Source: Thermoplasmata archaeon (GTDB lineage Archaea; Thermoplasmatota; Thermoplasmata; Sysuiplasmatales; Sysuiplasmataceae). From it: a DNA stretch of 37,946 nucleotides. Position 1 is the stretch's first letter, and each line of letters opens with the position of its first letter. The DNA lies in NCBI GenBank assembly GCA_021817225.1, contig JAKAVR010000015.1, positions 1-37,946 on the forward strand. The letters run 5' to 3'. A model generated the notes under the pieces. That model was not told the origin of the DNA. It saw only the letters and a list, made by a program, of their open reading frames with translations, and ran no database searches. Below, in pieces: positions 14,663 through 22,691 of the stretch. The translations under genes and the position numbers were made by a program.

Positions 14663-17359
14663 TCACTGCATTCCGCCCATTCCGTCAACAGGGACACGTA
14701 TGAGTTTCGCAGGGACGTTCATGTAAGAAAGTTCGTTGCAGGTCGCAAGCACTATCTGACATTTGCCTGCAGCTTCCTCAATCACAGAAGAAAGCCTCTT
14801 CAGCCTGACAGGGTCGGCGTTGACAAGCCTGTCATCGAGCACGACAAGATTCCTCTCCTTCTCGCTTGAAAGCACCCCAAGCGCCAGGCGGACAAGCACA
14901 ACAACCTGCTCCCGCGTACCATGGCTCAGCTTGTGGAGCAAAGTGCTCTCCCCTCCAGACTTCCTCGCACCTGTTGGAAGAAGCTCCCCGTTCACTTCCA
15001 CACCGTCATATCTCCCGTCCGTGACGGCTTCGAACCATCTGCTTACGAGAGCTGCTACCGGTTTCGAGAACTCGGTGGACACCGCCTGCCTGCATGCAAG
15101 CATTGTCTCTCTCAGGAGCCTTAACCCGTTAGCCCTTCGCCGGAGCGTGGCCACTCGCTCAGAAACCTGGTTGGCCTCAGCCTCCAGGTCTGTAATCCTT
15201 GAGTGTATATTCTCTCCTGCAGCCGCGTCAATTCGCGTGCGCACCTCAATCAGCTTGTGGTCAATGTCCTCCTTGCGCTTCATGATGGCAGAAAGGTCAG
15301 ACTCAGATTCGGAGAGCCTTTTTCTTGGTCCCTCGACCTTTTCGGAATAGTCCTTGCCCAGCTCTGCCGCAGCGATTCGTTGCTCGGTGACTGACCCGCG
15401 TAACTCATCGACCCTCTGCTCGAGCAGCTGAAGCGAGCCGAACTGGGAAAGAGTCCGGACGTTCTCCTCGCCAAGGACTATTGCCCGCGCATTCACCTTC
15501 GCGGCATCGCCCTCCAGCCTTCCTTTTGACATCAGCAGCGTGCTCTCCCTCTCCGAAGCCTCCCTCTCTTCTTTCTGGTATGAGTCAATTGAGCGAATCA
15601 GCTCTTCCTTGTCCTTCTCCATTGACTCGGTGATTTCCCTTATCTTCTGACCCCCTACCCCGTTAAACTCTGCTGCAGCCTCTCCAGCCCTCGCCTTTTC
15701 CTGTTCGATGCCCTCATCTATCCTCGGCAGTTCCTTCTCCACCCCTGGTTCCTCACTCTCCACCAGCTTCAGTTCCCGTTCGACTTCCGAGATGGCAGCT
15801 TCGGCCATTCTCCTCTTCTCGACCAGAACACCGAGATCCTGTGTGCTTCCGGAGGAGAATCGTAGCAGCACCGCCTCGACGAGCTGCCTTGCTTTTTCCA
15901 CCCCGTCTCTTGCTTCCTCGAGAGATTTTCCCCCGCCCTTGACCTCCACATCCCCGACACCCTCTATCTTGAATGTTGTAGGCCTGTCGACAGAATATTC
16001 ATTCCCCTCCTGACTAGCGGGAGGGGTCGGCTCAATGCTGAGGCCGCTTTTCTCGAGCCGGAACGAGACCCGTATCGCGCTCGCCCTTACTTCTGCTTCA
16101 GCTATTCTGAGTTCATTTTCCATCTGCCTGTAGTCGGACCATTCCTTCGCTCCCGGCGCATTCAGTGCTGTGAGCTCCTCCCTTCCACGCACCATCCTTT
16201 CAGTGAGCAGGCGCTTCCTGTCGGCAAGGCTCTTCAGTCTCAGGCGATCCTTCTCCAGCTTCCTGAGCCTCTCAATTGCCTTCATTCTTGCGAGGGAAAG
16301 CTCAATCTGCTTCAGTTTTGGTTCTGCATCGTCGTGCCAGCGCTCGTGAGCATTGATCCTTGTTCTGGACGTTGCCCTGAGATCGATCTCGTTTTGAATG
16401 ATTTCTTCGCGAAGGCTCTCAAGCCCTTTGGAGAGACTCTCTATCTCCATGCTCCTTTTCCTGACGTCGCCCAGCAGCTTTTCGGCGGCGAGCAGTTCCA
16501 ACTCCTTTTTTTCGAGTGCGGTCCTCATTTTCTGCAGCGTTGACTCTATTTCGGCACCGGCCTTCACATCTTCCCGAAGCTTCCTGATGTGCTCTTCCGT
16601 CATCTCCTTCCTTTGAACTAGCTCTGCAATGGAGGAAAGGAGTGTTTCGATGTTCTCCCTGTAAACATCCAGGGATCTTTTCTTCTCTGCGAGGTTGACA
16701 AGCTCATTCCTGATTTCTGCCGCTCTCTTCTCCGCTCCCGCCAGTTCGGAGCTCCCCTTAAGCTTCCCGGCAGGTGTGAAGACGTTCTGGTAGTCTTCTT
16801 CGATAAGGCCCAGCACCTTCTCATCCTGAGGAGTGGACGCAACCTTCTGTATTACACTTCCAAGGCCGTCCCTGATGGCGGTGTTCCAGCTCTCCCCGGG
16901 GAGCGGTTCCTCTCTCTGCAGGTACCAGAGAGCGTGCGAAATGCCCCTGTGGTAATCCCTGCTCGCTCCCTTGGCGGACTCGACTCCGCCCACAATTTCA
17001 ATCACCTTTCTGTCCGCCATGTCCCCTTCGTGGATGAGCCTGTATCCACCCTTTTCTTCGAGCCATAGTTCAGAAGAAGGGCGGTTGATGAAACTCTTGG
17101 AAATTCTGTACCTCCTCCCCGATTGCGTGAAAACAACGGAAGCAGTCGGTGGTAGAGATGTGCCTTCAGTCTGCATGTCCCTTATTTCCGCTGCGGTCGA
17201 ATTGTGCCTGTCAAACAGGACTCTCCAGAGAGCCTCGAAGAGGGTTGATTTTCCCGCCTCGTTTTCACCTGCAAGCAAGTTGAGCCCGCTGCCGAATGAA
17301 AAAGAATGCCTCTGGCCAAAACCGCGCCAGTGCTCAAGCGATATTTCCTCCACGATCAT
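14663..17359 (-). CDS. Rad50/SbcC-like coiled-coil ATPase of YhaN type, no zinc hook
   Basis: 898 residues. Walker A GENEAGKS is at 31-38; extended coiled coils run roughly 200-430 and 500-780; the ABC signature is LSHGTREQ (811-818) and Walker B NLVVLDD (841-843). The centre holds a compact insert (about 428-500, FKIEGVGDVEVKGGGKSLEEARDGV) instead of the CxxC zinc hook of Rad50; the protein has only three cysteines, all after residue 770. The GEN-AGKS, LS-GTREQ and LDD-LVN-D features match bacterial YhaN-like ATPases rather than canonical archaeal Rad50. It probably gates the nuclease encoded upstream, with which its start overlaps by ATGA (17356-17359). Role: DNA end recognition or processing, inferred. 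Confidence 0.88.
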   Translation of the reverse strand: MIVEEISLEHWRGFGQRHSFSFGSGLNLLAGENEAGKSTLFEALWRVLFDRHNSTAAEIRDMQTEGTSLPPTASVVFTQSGRRYRISKSFINRPSSELWLEEKGGYRLIHEGDMADRKVIEIVGGVESAKGASRDYHRGISHALWYLQREEPLPGESWNTAIRDGLGSVIQKVASTPQDEKVLGLIEEDYQNVFTPAGKLKGSSELAGAEKRAAEIRNELVNLAEKKRSLDVYRENIETLLSSIAELVQRKEMTEEHIRKLREDVKAGAEIESTLQKMRTALEKKELELLAAEKLLGDVRKRSMEIESLSKGLESLREEIIQNEIDLRATSRTRINAHERWHDDAEPKLKQIELSLARMKAIERLRKLEKDRLRLKSLADRKRLLTERMVRGREELTALNAPGAKEWSDYRQMENELRIAEAEVRASAIRVSFRLEKSGLSIEPTPPASQEGNEYSVDRPTTFKIEGVGDVEVKGGGKSLEEARDGVEKARQLVEAVLLRFSSGSTQDLGVLVEKRRMAEAAISEVERELKLVESEEPGVEKELPRIDEGIEQEKARAGEAAAEFNGVGGQKIREITESMEKDKEELIRSIDSYQKEEREASERESTLLMSKGRLEGDAAKVNARAIVLGEENVRTLSQFGSLQLLEQRVDELRGSVTEQRIAAAELGKDYSEKVEGPRKRLSESESDLSAIMKRKEDIDHKLIEVRTRIDAAAGENIHSRITDLEAEANQVSERVATLRRRANGLRLLRETMLACRQAVSTEFSKPVAALVSRWFEAVTDGRYDGVEVNGELLPTGARKSGGESTLLHKLSHGTREQVVVLVRLALGVLSSEKERNLVVLDDRLVNADPVRLKRLSSVIEEAAGKCQIVLATCNELSYMNVPAKLIRVPVDGMGGMQ

Positions 17360-18480
17360 CTGTCAGTTCTCCTAAGATAATCCCTGAGCAGGTATCTCGC
17401 CTCCGCGACTTCCTCAGCAGTGTAGTCACGTGTGCCGGCCCCGGCACCGTCAGGCCGAGTCCCTGCGGCGGGGGCCGCAAGAAGCATCTCAGCATCGGAG
17501 AGAAGACCGGAGGGAATGCTTTGCGCATCCAGTGTAATCGGCCGAATGCACTCCTCCGGCCAGTCGAGAAAGAGCGCTTCCTCCCCGAGCGAATGCCTCA
17601 GAATGCGAAGCCCGTCTATAAGCCGCACCTCATCGGTCAGCAGCCTTGTCCTGACACGAAAAATGCAGGAAGCCGGGTTGCCCGGTTCCTTGAGTTCTTT
17701 TTCGAGCTGGGCCACGTCGCTCGACTCCCTGATGTCCCGGCTCAGATCCAGCCACCTCGTCTCTCCGACACGAACTGCCTCGATTTCAGGCATGGCCCCT
17801 GCCTTCAGGGTTACAATCAGGACGTTTCCAGTCCTCTCCTCGCCAAAATTCGTCTGTTCAGGAGTCCCTGAGTAGGCTGTCCTGCCGTCAATTTTCACAC
17901 CATGCCAGTCTCCCAGAGCGAGATAATCCAGAGCCGCCTTTTCGGCCCTTTTGCCGTCAATGGGGAAGTTTGCCGAAACTGAAATAGTATCGAGGGAACC
18001 ATGCGCGACACCGATCCTCAGCCGGAGGTCTCCCGCACCCCTTGCAGGAATCCATGCGGTGGGATCTATGCCGCTCCTCTTCTGGTGGACAGGGCAAGGA
18101 TAAATGACGGTGACCTCGTTCGCCGAAATCTCTTCCTGCTCTGCAAGAAGCATGACATGGCTGCCCACGCTTTTCCAGCTCTTCCTTTCCCATACGCACC
18201 CATGACCGGAAAAGTCATGGTTACCAGGTATTATGAAAACGGGGATGGGGGCGATGCTGTTCAGCACACCGACAACTTCACTTACAAGCAGATCGTCGAC
18301 ATCATGGTTTTCGAACATGTCCCCTGCTACTATCATGAAATCCACATGCCGTTCGACTGCTTCCCGGCCGATCCTCTTTACGGCTTTGAGCCTGTTTCTC
18401 CTCAATTCCCTCGAACTTGTCCCCGCCATGGTGGAGGAAGCGCCCACCTGCCAGTCCGCCGTATGTAGGAATGTGACCAT
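17356..18480 (-). CDS. Mre11/SbcD/YhaO-like DNA exonuclease (calcineurin-type phosphoesterase)
   Basis: 374 residues. The dimetal phosphoesterase motifs appear in order: HTADWQ (D9; the usual DxH has Trp-Gln here), GDMFEN (G53-D54), GNHD (86-89), VAHGSL (H160) and LGDWHG (190-194, D191 and H193). These metal ligands make it an active nuclease in prediction. The C-terminal part differs from the capping domain of archaeal Mre11, in line with YhaO/DNA repair exonuclease relatives. It is co-transcribed and translationally coupled with the ATPase gene that follows, the usual order for SbcD-SbcC and YhaO-YhaN. A TATA-like TTTTTAAAAG (minus, near 18528-18537) lies about 50 nt upstream. Confidence 0.9.
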   Translation of the reverse strand: MVTFLHTADWQVGASSTMAGTSSRELRRNRLKAVKRIGREAVERHVDFMIVAGDMFENHDVDDLLVSEVVGVLNSIAPIPVFIIPGNHDFSGHGCVWERKSWKSVGSHVMLLAEQEEISANEVTVIYPCPVHQKRSGIDPTAWIPARGAGDLRLRIGVAHGSLDTISVSANFPIDGKRAEKAALDYLALGDWHGVKIDGRTAYSGTPEQTNFGEERTGNVLIVTLKAGAMPEIEAVRVGETRWLDLSRDIRESSDVAQLEKELKEPGNPASCIFRVRTRLLTDEVRLIDGLRILRHSLGEEALFLDWPEECIRPITLDAQSIPSGLLSDAEMLLAAPAAGTRPDGAGAGTRDYTAEEVAEARYLLRDYLRRTDR

Positions 18481-18525
18481 TTGAGCATCCTTGGTTGTGC
18501 AGCCTCAACAAGCAGACTGCAGCCT

Positions 18526-18540
18526 GCTTTTAAAAATATT
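18526..18540 (-). promoter_or_regulatory. TATA-like box of the nuclease-ATPase operon
   Basis: The minus strand reads AATATTTTTAAAAGC in the 121-nt gap between the DNA methyltransferase stop and the nuclease start. It predicts a leader of roughly 25 nt and indicates that the pair is transcribed separately from the methyltransferase. Confidence 0.5.
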
Positions 18541-18601
18541 CTTGAGTTGACCGATTAGTGCCGATCTGACTCTGTTTCTCGACTGTGGGCAGAATCTGCT
18601 G

Positions 18602-19411
18602 TCACTGCCTTGAATCGACAGAAATCCTTTCCGCCATTCGACCGCGCTTCTTCCCCCCATATCCATTCATCCTTTCCATAATCAGGTCATAATACTTCCG
18701 GTCTATCTCGGCGGAGATGTAATTCCTCTTCAGTTGCCTGCAGACCTCTATCTCTGAACCGCTGCCTCCAAACAATATCAGCACAGTGTCGTTTTCCCTC
18801 GTTGATGCGGAAATGAGAAGGGATGACAGTTTCTGCGGAATCTGGCACGAATGGAATGTCTTTTCCCTGCTGACATTCTTGACAATGTCGAAATAGAACC
18901 AGTCGTACGGCATTCGTCCGTGCGAGCCGTTGTTTATATTCCCGATTATTCTCCTGTCTGTAGGGTTCTTGTACGGCTGCGCCACCTGGTCCTTGAAGAA
19001 CCTGTTGTTCCTGCTCTTCCTGCAGTGAAGTATGCTCCTGTGGGCTGTTGTGAACCGTCTGGGGCTGTGCCCCACGTTTGTGTTGAACACCCACGAGTAG
19101 TCATGCACATCGTAGCAGACCCTGTCAAGGTATCCCACTCTGAGGTACGAATTCTGCTTCGGGTAGTTTATGAGAAACATGTTCCCGTCGTCTTTCATTA
19201 CGCGCAGTGATTCTTTGGCGAGAATGGTGTACCAGCCGATGTAATCCTCAAACGACCTGGTGTACACTCTGGAGCCGTATTTTACTCCCACGTTGTAGTC
19301 GGGGTCGCCGTAGACCATGTCGACGGATCCGTCCGGCAGTTCGGAGAGAAGATCCAGAATATCTCCCGGAAACACCCTGTTCAGGTGTCGCATGACGACC
19401 GATGAGTCCAT
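18602..19411 (-). CDS. Site-specific DNA methyltransferase (beta-class, N4-cytosine or N6-adenine), orphan
   Basis: 269 residues. The catalytic motif IV comes first (VYGDPDYNVG, 36-39 as DPDY rather than the common DPPY), and the SAM-binding motif I comes last (ILFGGSGSEIEVCRQLKRNYISAEID, FGGSGS at 214-219). That IV-then-I order marks the beta class, in which the target-recognition segment lies between. The middle segment is rich in His, Asn and Arg (FNTNVGHSPRRFTTAHRSILHCRKSRNNRFF). The family methylates N6 of adenine or N4 of cytosine in a short DNA site. No restriction endonuclease gene is recognisable beside it. An in-frame ATG at 19393 is a possible alternative start. Confidence 0.88.
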   Translation of the reverse strand: MDSSVVMRHLNRVFPGDILDLLSELPDGSVDMVYGDPDYNVGVKYGSRVYTRSFEDYIGWYTILAKESLRVMKDDGNMFLINYPKQNSYLRVGYLDRVCYDVHDYSWVFNTNVGHSPRRFTTAHRSILHCRKSRNNRFFKDQVAQPYKNPTDRRIIGNINNGSHGRMPYDWFYFDIVKNVSREKTFHSCQIPQKLSSLLISASTRENDTVLILFGGSGSEIEVCRQLKRNYISAEIDRKYYDLIMERMNGYGGKKRGRMAERISVDSRQ

Positions 19412-19516
19412 CGCAACTTCATGCTCGACAAAAACTTAATGGTATTGGAACGTTTCATGCACGGGTCCGGACCGATGTCCGGGCTGGCAAGGCAATCAAG
19501 AAGAAGGAGTGATTTG

Positions 19517-20494
19517 ATGAAGCTGCTTGTCGACGTCGGCTTGAACACTGAAAGGAAAGGCCTCCTGACTGAAACTATGAGGAGGAGCGGGATCGAAGTA
19601 TTCTTCGTTGATGAGGCGACTCCTGACCAGAAAAACGAGTGCGAGGCGCTCCTTCAGAGCTTCGGCGACCAGCGCAGGATTGCCGACAATGTTGCAAGCG
19701 CCAGGAAACTCAGAATGATGCAGACCATATCTGCCGGAGTTGACCGGGTGCCCTTCGACTCAATACCCCCTGAAGTCACTGTGTGCAGCAATGCAGGCGC
19801 TTTTTCAGCCCCAATCGCCGAGCACACCTTCGCAATGGTACTCGGGCTTGCAAAGAGGCTCAAGCTCAATGAATTGAAGATGATATCCGGACAGTTCGAC
19901 CAGGAAACGAGGACGGTGGAACTGAGAGGGAAGGTGCTGGGCGTCCTTGGCTATGGAGGCATAGGGAAGGCAGTGGCCGCTGTGGGCAGGTGCCTCGGCA
20001 TGAAGGTGTACGGGATTTCGAGAAACGAGTCAGATGCAGCGACATGCGATTATCATGGTGACCTCGGGAAACTTGATGACATGCTTTCGAAGTCGGATGC
20101 AGTCGTTGTGGCCATTCCACTGAACAGGGAGACAAACGGCCTCATAGACAAGCAAAAGCTGTCCCTGATGAAGCATGACGCAATTCTTGTGAATGTGGCG
20201 CGTGCTCACATTATCGTGGAGCGGGACCTGTACGAGCACCTGAAAGAGAATCCCTCCTTTTATGCGGGAATAGACGCCTGGTGGCACGAACCGAGGCGCG
20301 ACCAGAAGTTTTCAGGAAACCTCGATTTCATGTCCCTTCCCAATGTCATTGGGTCCCCGCACAACTCCGGAATCGTGGAAGGGATGAGCGATTACGTTGT
20401 GTCAAGGGCGTTCGAAAACATAGTCAGGTTTGCATCGGGGAAAACACCGCACAACATTGTCAGGAGAGAAGACTATATCAACAGGACAGGCTAG
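19517..20494 (+). CDS. D-isomer-specific 2-hydroxyacid dehydrogenase
   Basis: 325 residues from ATG 19517, chosen because AAGGAG lies 7 nt upstream and the family N-terminus (MKLLVDVGLN) starts here; an in-frame ATG at 19421 would add 32 unrelated residues. The NAD-binding Rossmann domain has GYGGIG (145-150). Catalytic residues of the family appear as R229 (VNVARAH), E258 (WWHEPR) and H282 (GSPHNSG). The family oxidises D-2-hydroxyacids such as 3-phosphoglycerate, glycerate or lactate with NAD(P). There is no C-terminal ACT domain, so it is shorter than regulated SerA; the substrate is not certain. Confidence 0.92.
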   Translation: MKLLVDVGLNTERKGLLTETMRRSGIEVFFVDEATPDQKNECEALLQSFGDQRRIADNVASARKLRMMQTISAGVDRVPFDSIPPEVTVCSNAGAFSAPIAEHTFAMVLGLAKRLKLNELKMISGQFDQETRTVELRGKVLGVLGYGGIGKAVAAVGRCLGMKVYGISRNESDAATCDYHGDLGKLDDMLSKSDAVVVAIPLNRETNGLIDKQKLSLMKHDAILVNVARAHIIVERDLYEHLKENPSFYAGIDAWWHEPRRDQKFSGNLDFMSLPNVIGSPHNSGIVEGMSDYVVSRAFENIVRFASGKTPHNIVRREDYINRTG

Positions 20495-20535
20495 GCTGCT
20501 CATTTGTAGCAGCAGCCGCATGGTGGCTCCAAGCA

Positions 20536-20892
20536 ATGACAGATGAATCACAGACAACGGAAATGAGAAAAAGCATGTTTGCCACGCTGAAGAACGAAGG
20601 ATTTCACGCAGTGGCGGCGCTGATTGAGGGCGAAACGCAGCCTGGGAAGGTAAACGGCGTTACACCTGACCTGATCGGATTCAATGAAAAGGGAATAGGC
20701 GTTGTTGTGCAGGTGGAAACGTGCGAGTCACTCCGTTCCATTGAAGCGGAAGAGCGCCTGACCTCGCTTGTGATGGTGAAGGCCGAGGGCCATGACTACA
20801 GGCTGCTTGTTCCGACCGAATGCCTCAACGCGGCTGTGGAGTGGGTGAAAAGGCTGGGGCTCGAAGAGGAGACCGTCTGGGAATATTTCTGA
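20536..20892 (+). CDS. Small conserved-looking protein, possible PD-(D/E)XK-like fold
   Basis: 118 residues from ATG 20536. After a helical start (SMFATLKNEGFHAVAAL) comes VTPDLIGFNEKGIGVVVQVET, whose spacing of PD followed by a strand ending in VET resembles restriction-endonuclease-fold proteins, although the usual lysine is replaced by threonine. The end (YRLLVPTECLNAAVEWVKRLGLEEETVWEYF) also fits small archaeal members of that fold. It lies 41 nt after the dehydrogenase on the same strand, so it is probably co-transcribed. Nuclease function is only a suggestion; the protein may be a binding-only relative. Confidence 0.7.
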   Translation: MTDESQTTEMRKSMFATLKNEGFHAVAALIEGETQPGKVNGVTPDLIGFNEKGIGVVVQVETCESLRSIEAEERLTSLVMVKAEGHDYRLLVPTECLNAAVEWVKRLGLEEETVWEYF

Positions 20893-20919
20893 GCAATTGA
20901 GCAGCAATGGTGCGCAGAT

Positions 20920-22509
20920 TCACTTGATTTCGTCCTGGAATGTGGTCGAGAGCTCGGATGCTATGTAACGGTGCATTGCAAAGGGATTGACGGAATCCAC
21001 AAGCAGCTTTATGTCGTCCATTTTTATGATTCGCAGCAGGAGGCAGAGAAGCACATAAAGCAATACAGAGCCGAGGGCAAACATCAGCCCTAAGTACCAT
21101 GTCCATTCAAGGACAGGAAAGACGGAAGTGAGAGGCATGAATGCAAGGCATGCGACGATGGACACCACGGGATATGCCAGTATCCTGAATTCGAATTTTG
21201 TCCCCGCTATTCTGTTTGAGTAGTAATTTGTTGCAACGTATGCAATTGCCGCACCGGCTGCAAGCGCTATCGCAGCGCCGTATTCCTTGAGCCCGAAAAG
21301 CTTGAATTTGAAAATCGATGTCGGTATTAGTATGAGGAGGAGGGCAATTGTCACAATCGAGGACATGATTGATATTGCTCCCGAAAGGCGCGGCCTGTTG
21401 AGGGCAGGGATGAGGCTGCTCTTGGGTGAAGTAACGCCAAGAATGTAGATGTAAATGGCGAGGGCCATCATTGTCGGGACAGCAGGGAGGAAGTTCTTTG
21501 CCAGGAGCACGTAAATCACGCCGCTCGCATAGATGACAACAAAAAAGGTGAAGGGTGCGAGAACAAACGAGACCAGCTTCTCGGAGTTTGCTGTCCGCTC
21601 AATTATCTCCATCCCCTTGCCCTGGCTGTGCAGCTCAGAAAGCTTGGGGAAGATGACGCTCCCTACACTTGTTCCCAGCGTGGCCAGGACAACGACTATC
21701 CTGTATGCAGAGCCGAAATAACCTGTTGCAGAGAAATCGCTGAACCAGAAGAGCTGAATCAGCACGGGGGCTAGACTTATCGGGAGTGGTGAAATCAGAG
21801 ATGGGAATAAAAGCGGGTCTGCGAATTTCCTGTATTCGCTTATTATGCTTCTGCTTGGCCACTTTATCGGGTAGTTCCTGAAGTAGACAATTGAAGTTAT
21901 GAGGGAGGCGAGCGCGCCAAGGAAGTATGCCCATATTATGTCAAGGGACGCAAGGCTTGCGACAACGACGACAATGATGGCAATGACCCTTACTATGTGC
22001 CCCATGAAGGTCCCGAGCTGCCCCTTCATGATCTCACGTCTGGCATTGAATGTCGTCACGGGAATGCCTGACACGGCAACCAACACAGTGTATCCGAGCA
22101 TTATCCAGATGGCCGCGACCTCGTTCTGTGTCTGGAAACCCTTGTGGAAGAGGTATACCCACAGGAAAAGGGAGGCGAACACTATGACAATCATTGCAAG
22201 GGAAAGAACCGCGGTAATCAGCATGAAAGCGCCATTGCACTCCGCAAGGTCTGCCCCCTCCGACACCTTCTTTGTGTGTGCGGTGGCAAATCCCAGCCTG
22301 GACACCGGCAGGAAGACGGAAACGTACCCCGTGCTGAATGTAATCAGACCTATGATTGTCTCACCAGCGACGGGTCCGCCGGGCCACAGCCTCGCTATGA
22401 AGAAGAAACCTGCATAGGCTATGACTGCTCCGAGGAGGTTCATCACCGTGCTCAGGAGCGATTTGCGGGCCAGAGACTCTTCCATCGTGTGTTCAGTTTC
22501 TCGATGCAT
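20920..22509 (-). CDS. Polysaccharide/oligosaccharide flippase (MATE/Wzx-like)
   Basis: 529 residues with about 14 hydrophobic spans. The first span follows SLARKSLLSTVMNLLGAVIAYAGFFFIARLWPGG, the usual start of polysaccharide biosynthesis (PST/Wzx) proteins, and the pattern YFGSAYRIVVVLATLGTSVGSVIFPKLSELHSQG is also typical (family: Y-aaa-l-xxxlxxxxxxlxxxlfPxls). It would move lipid-linked glycans across the membrane for envelope glycosylation. The start may be ATG 22509 or the in-frame ATG 22485 (MEESLARK); the TATA-like AATAAAAAG on the minus strand near 22527-22535 suits a start site between them. It is convergent with the small gene ending at 20892. Confidence 0.9.
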   Translation of the reverse strand: MHRETEHTMEESLARKSLLSTVMNLLGAVIAYAGFFFIARLWPGGPVAGETIIGLITFSTGYVSVFLPVSRLGFATAHTKKVSEGADLAECNGAFMLITAVLSLAMIVIVFASLFLWVYLFHKGFQTQNEVAAIWIMLGYTVLVAVSGIPVTTFNARREIMKGQLGTFMGHIVRVIAIIVVVVASLASLDIIWAYFLGALASLITSIVYFRNYPIKWPSRSIISEYRKFADPLLFPSLISPLPISLAPVLIQLFWFSDFSATGYFGSAYRIVVVLATLGTSVGSVIFPKLSELHSQGKGMEIIERTANSEKLVSFVLAPFTFFVVIYASGVIYVLLAKNFLPAVPTMMALAIYIYILGVTSPKSSLIPALNRPRLSGAISIMSSIVTIALLLILIPTSIFKFKLFGLKEYGAAIALAAGAAIAYVATNYYSNRIAGTKFEFRILAYPVVSIVACLAFMPLTSVFPVLEWTWYLGLMFALGSVLLYVLLCLLLRIIKMDDIKLLVDSVNPFAMHRYIASELSTTFQDEIK

Positions 22510-22691
22510 TCAGCACTAAAAAGCTTTTTATTGCTTGTTTGGAAAACAATCGAAAGGTCACTTTCGGTTCAAACAGGGCCCTGGAACAGTGAGAATGCGT
22601 CAAAAGTGAAAACTGCAGGCGCCTGCCGACTGCATAAAGTGCGGTGCAAAGCCAGTCCTGAATTGCCCTGAGAAAAGGCCAGTGGCAGGAA

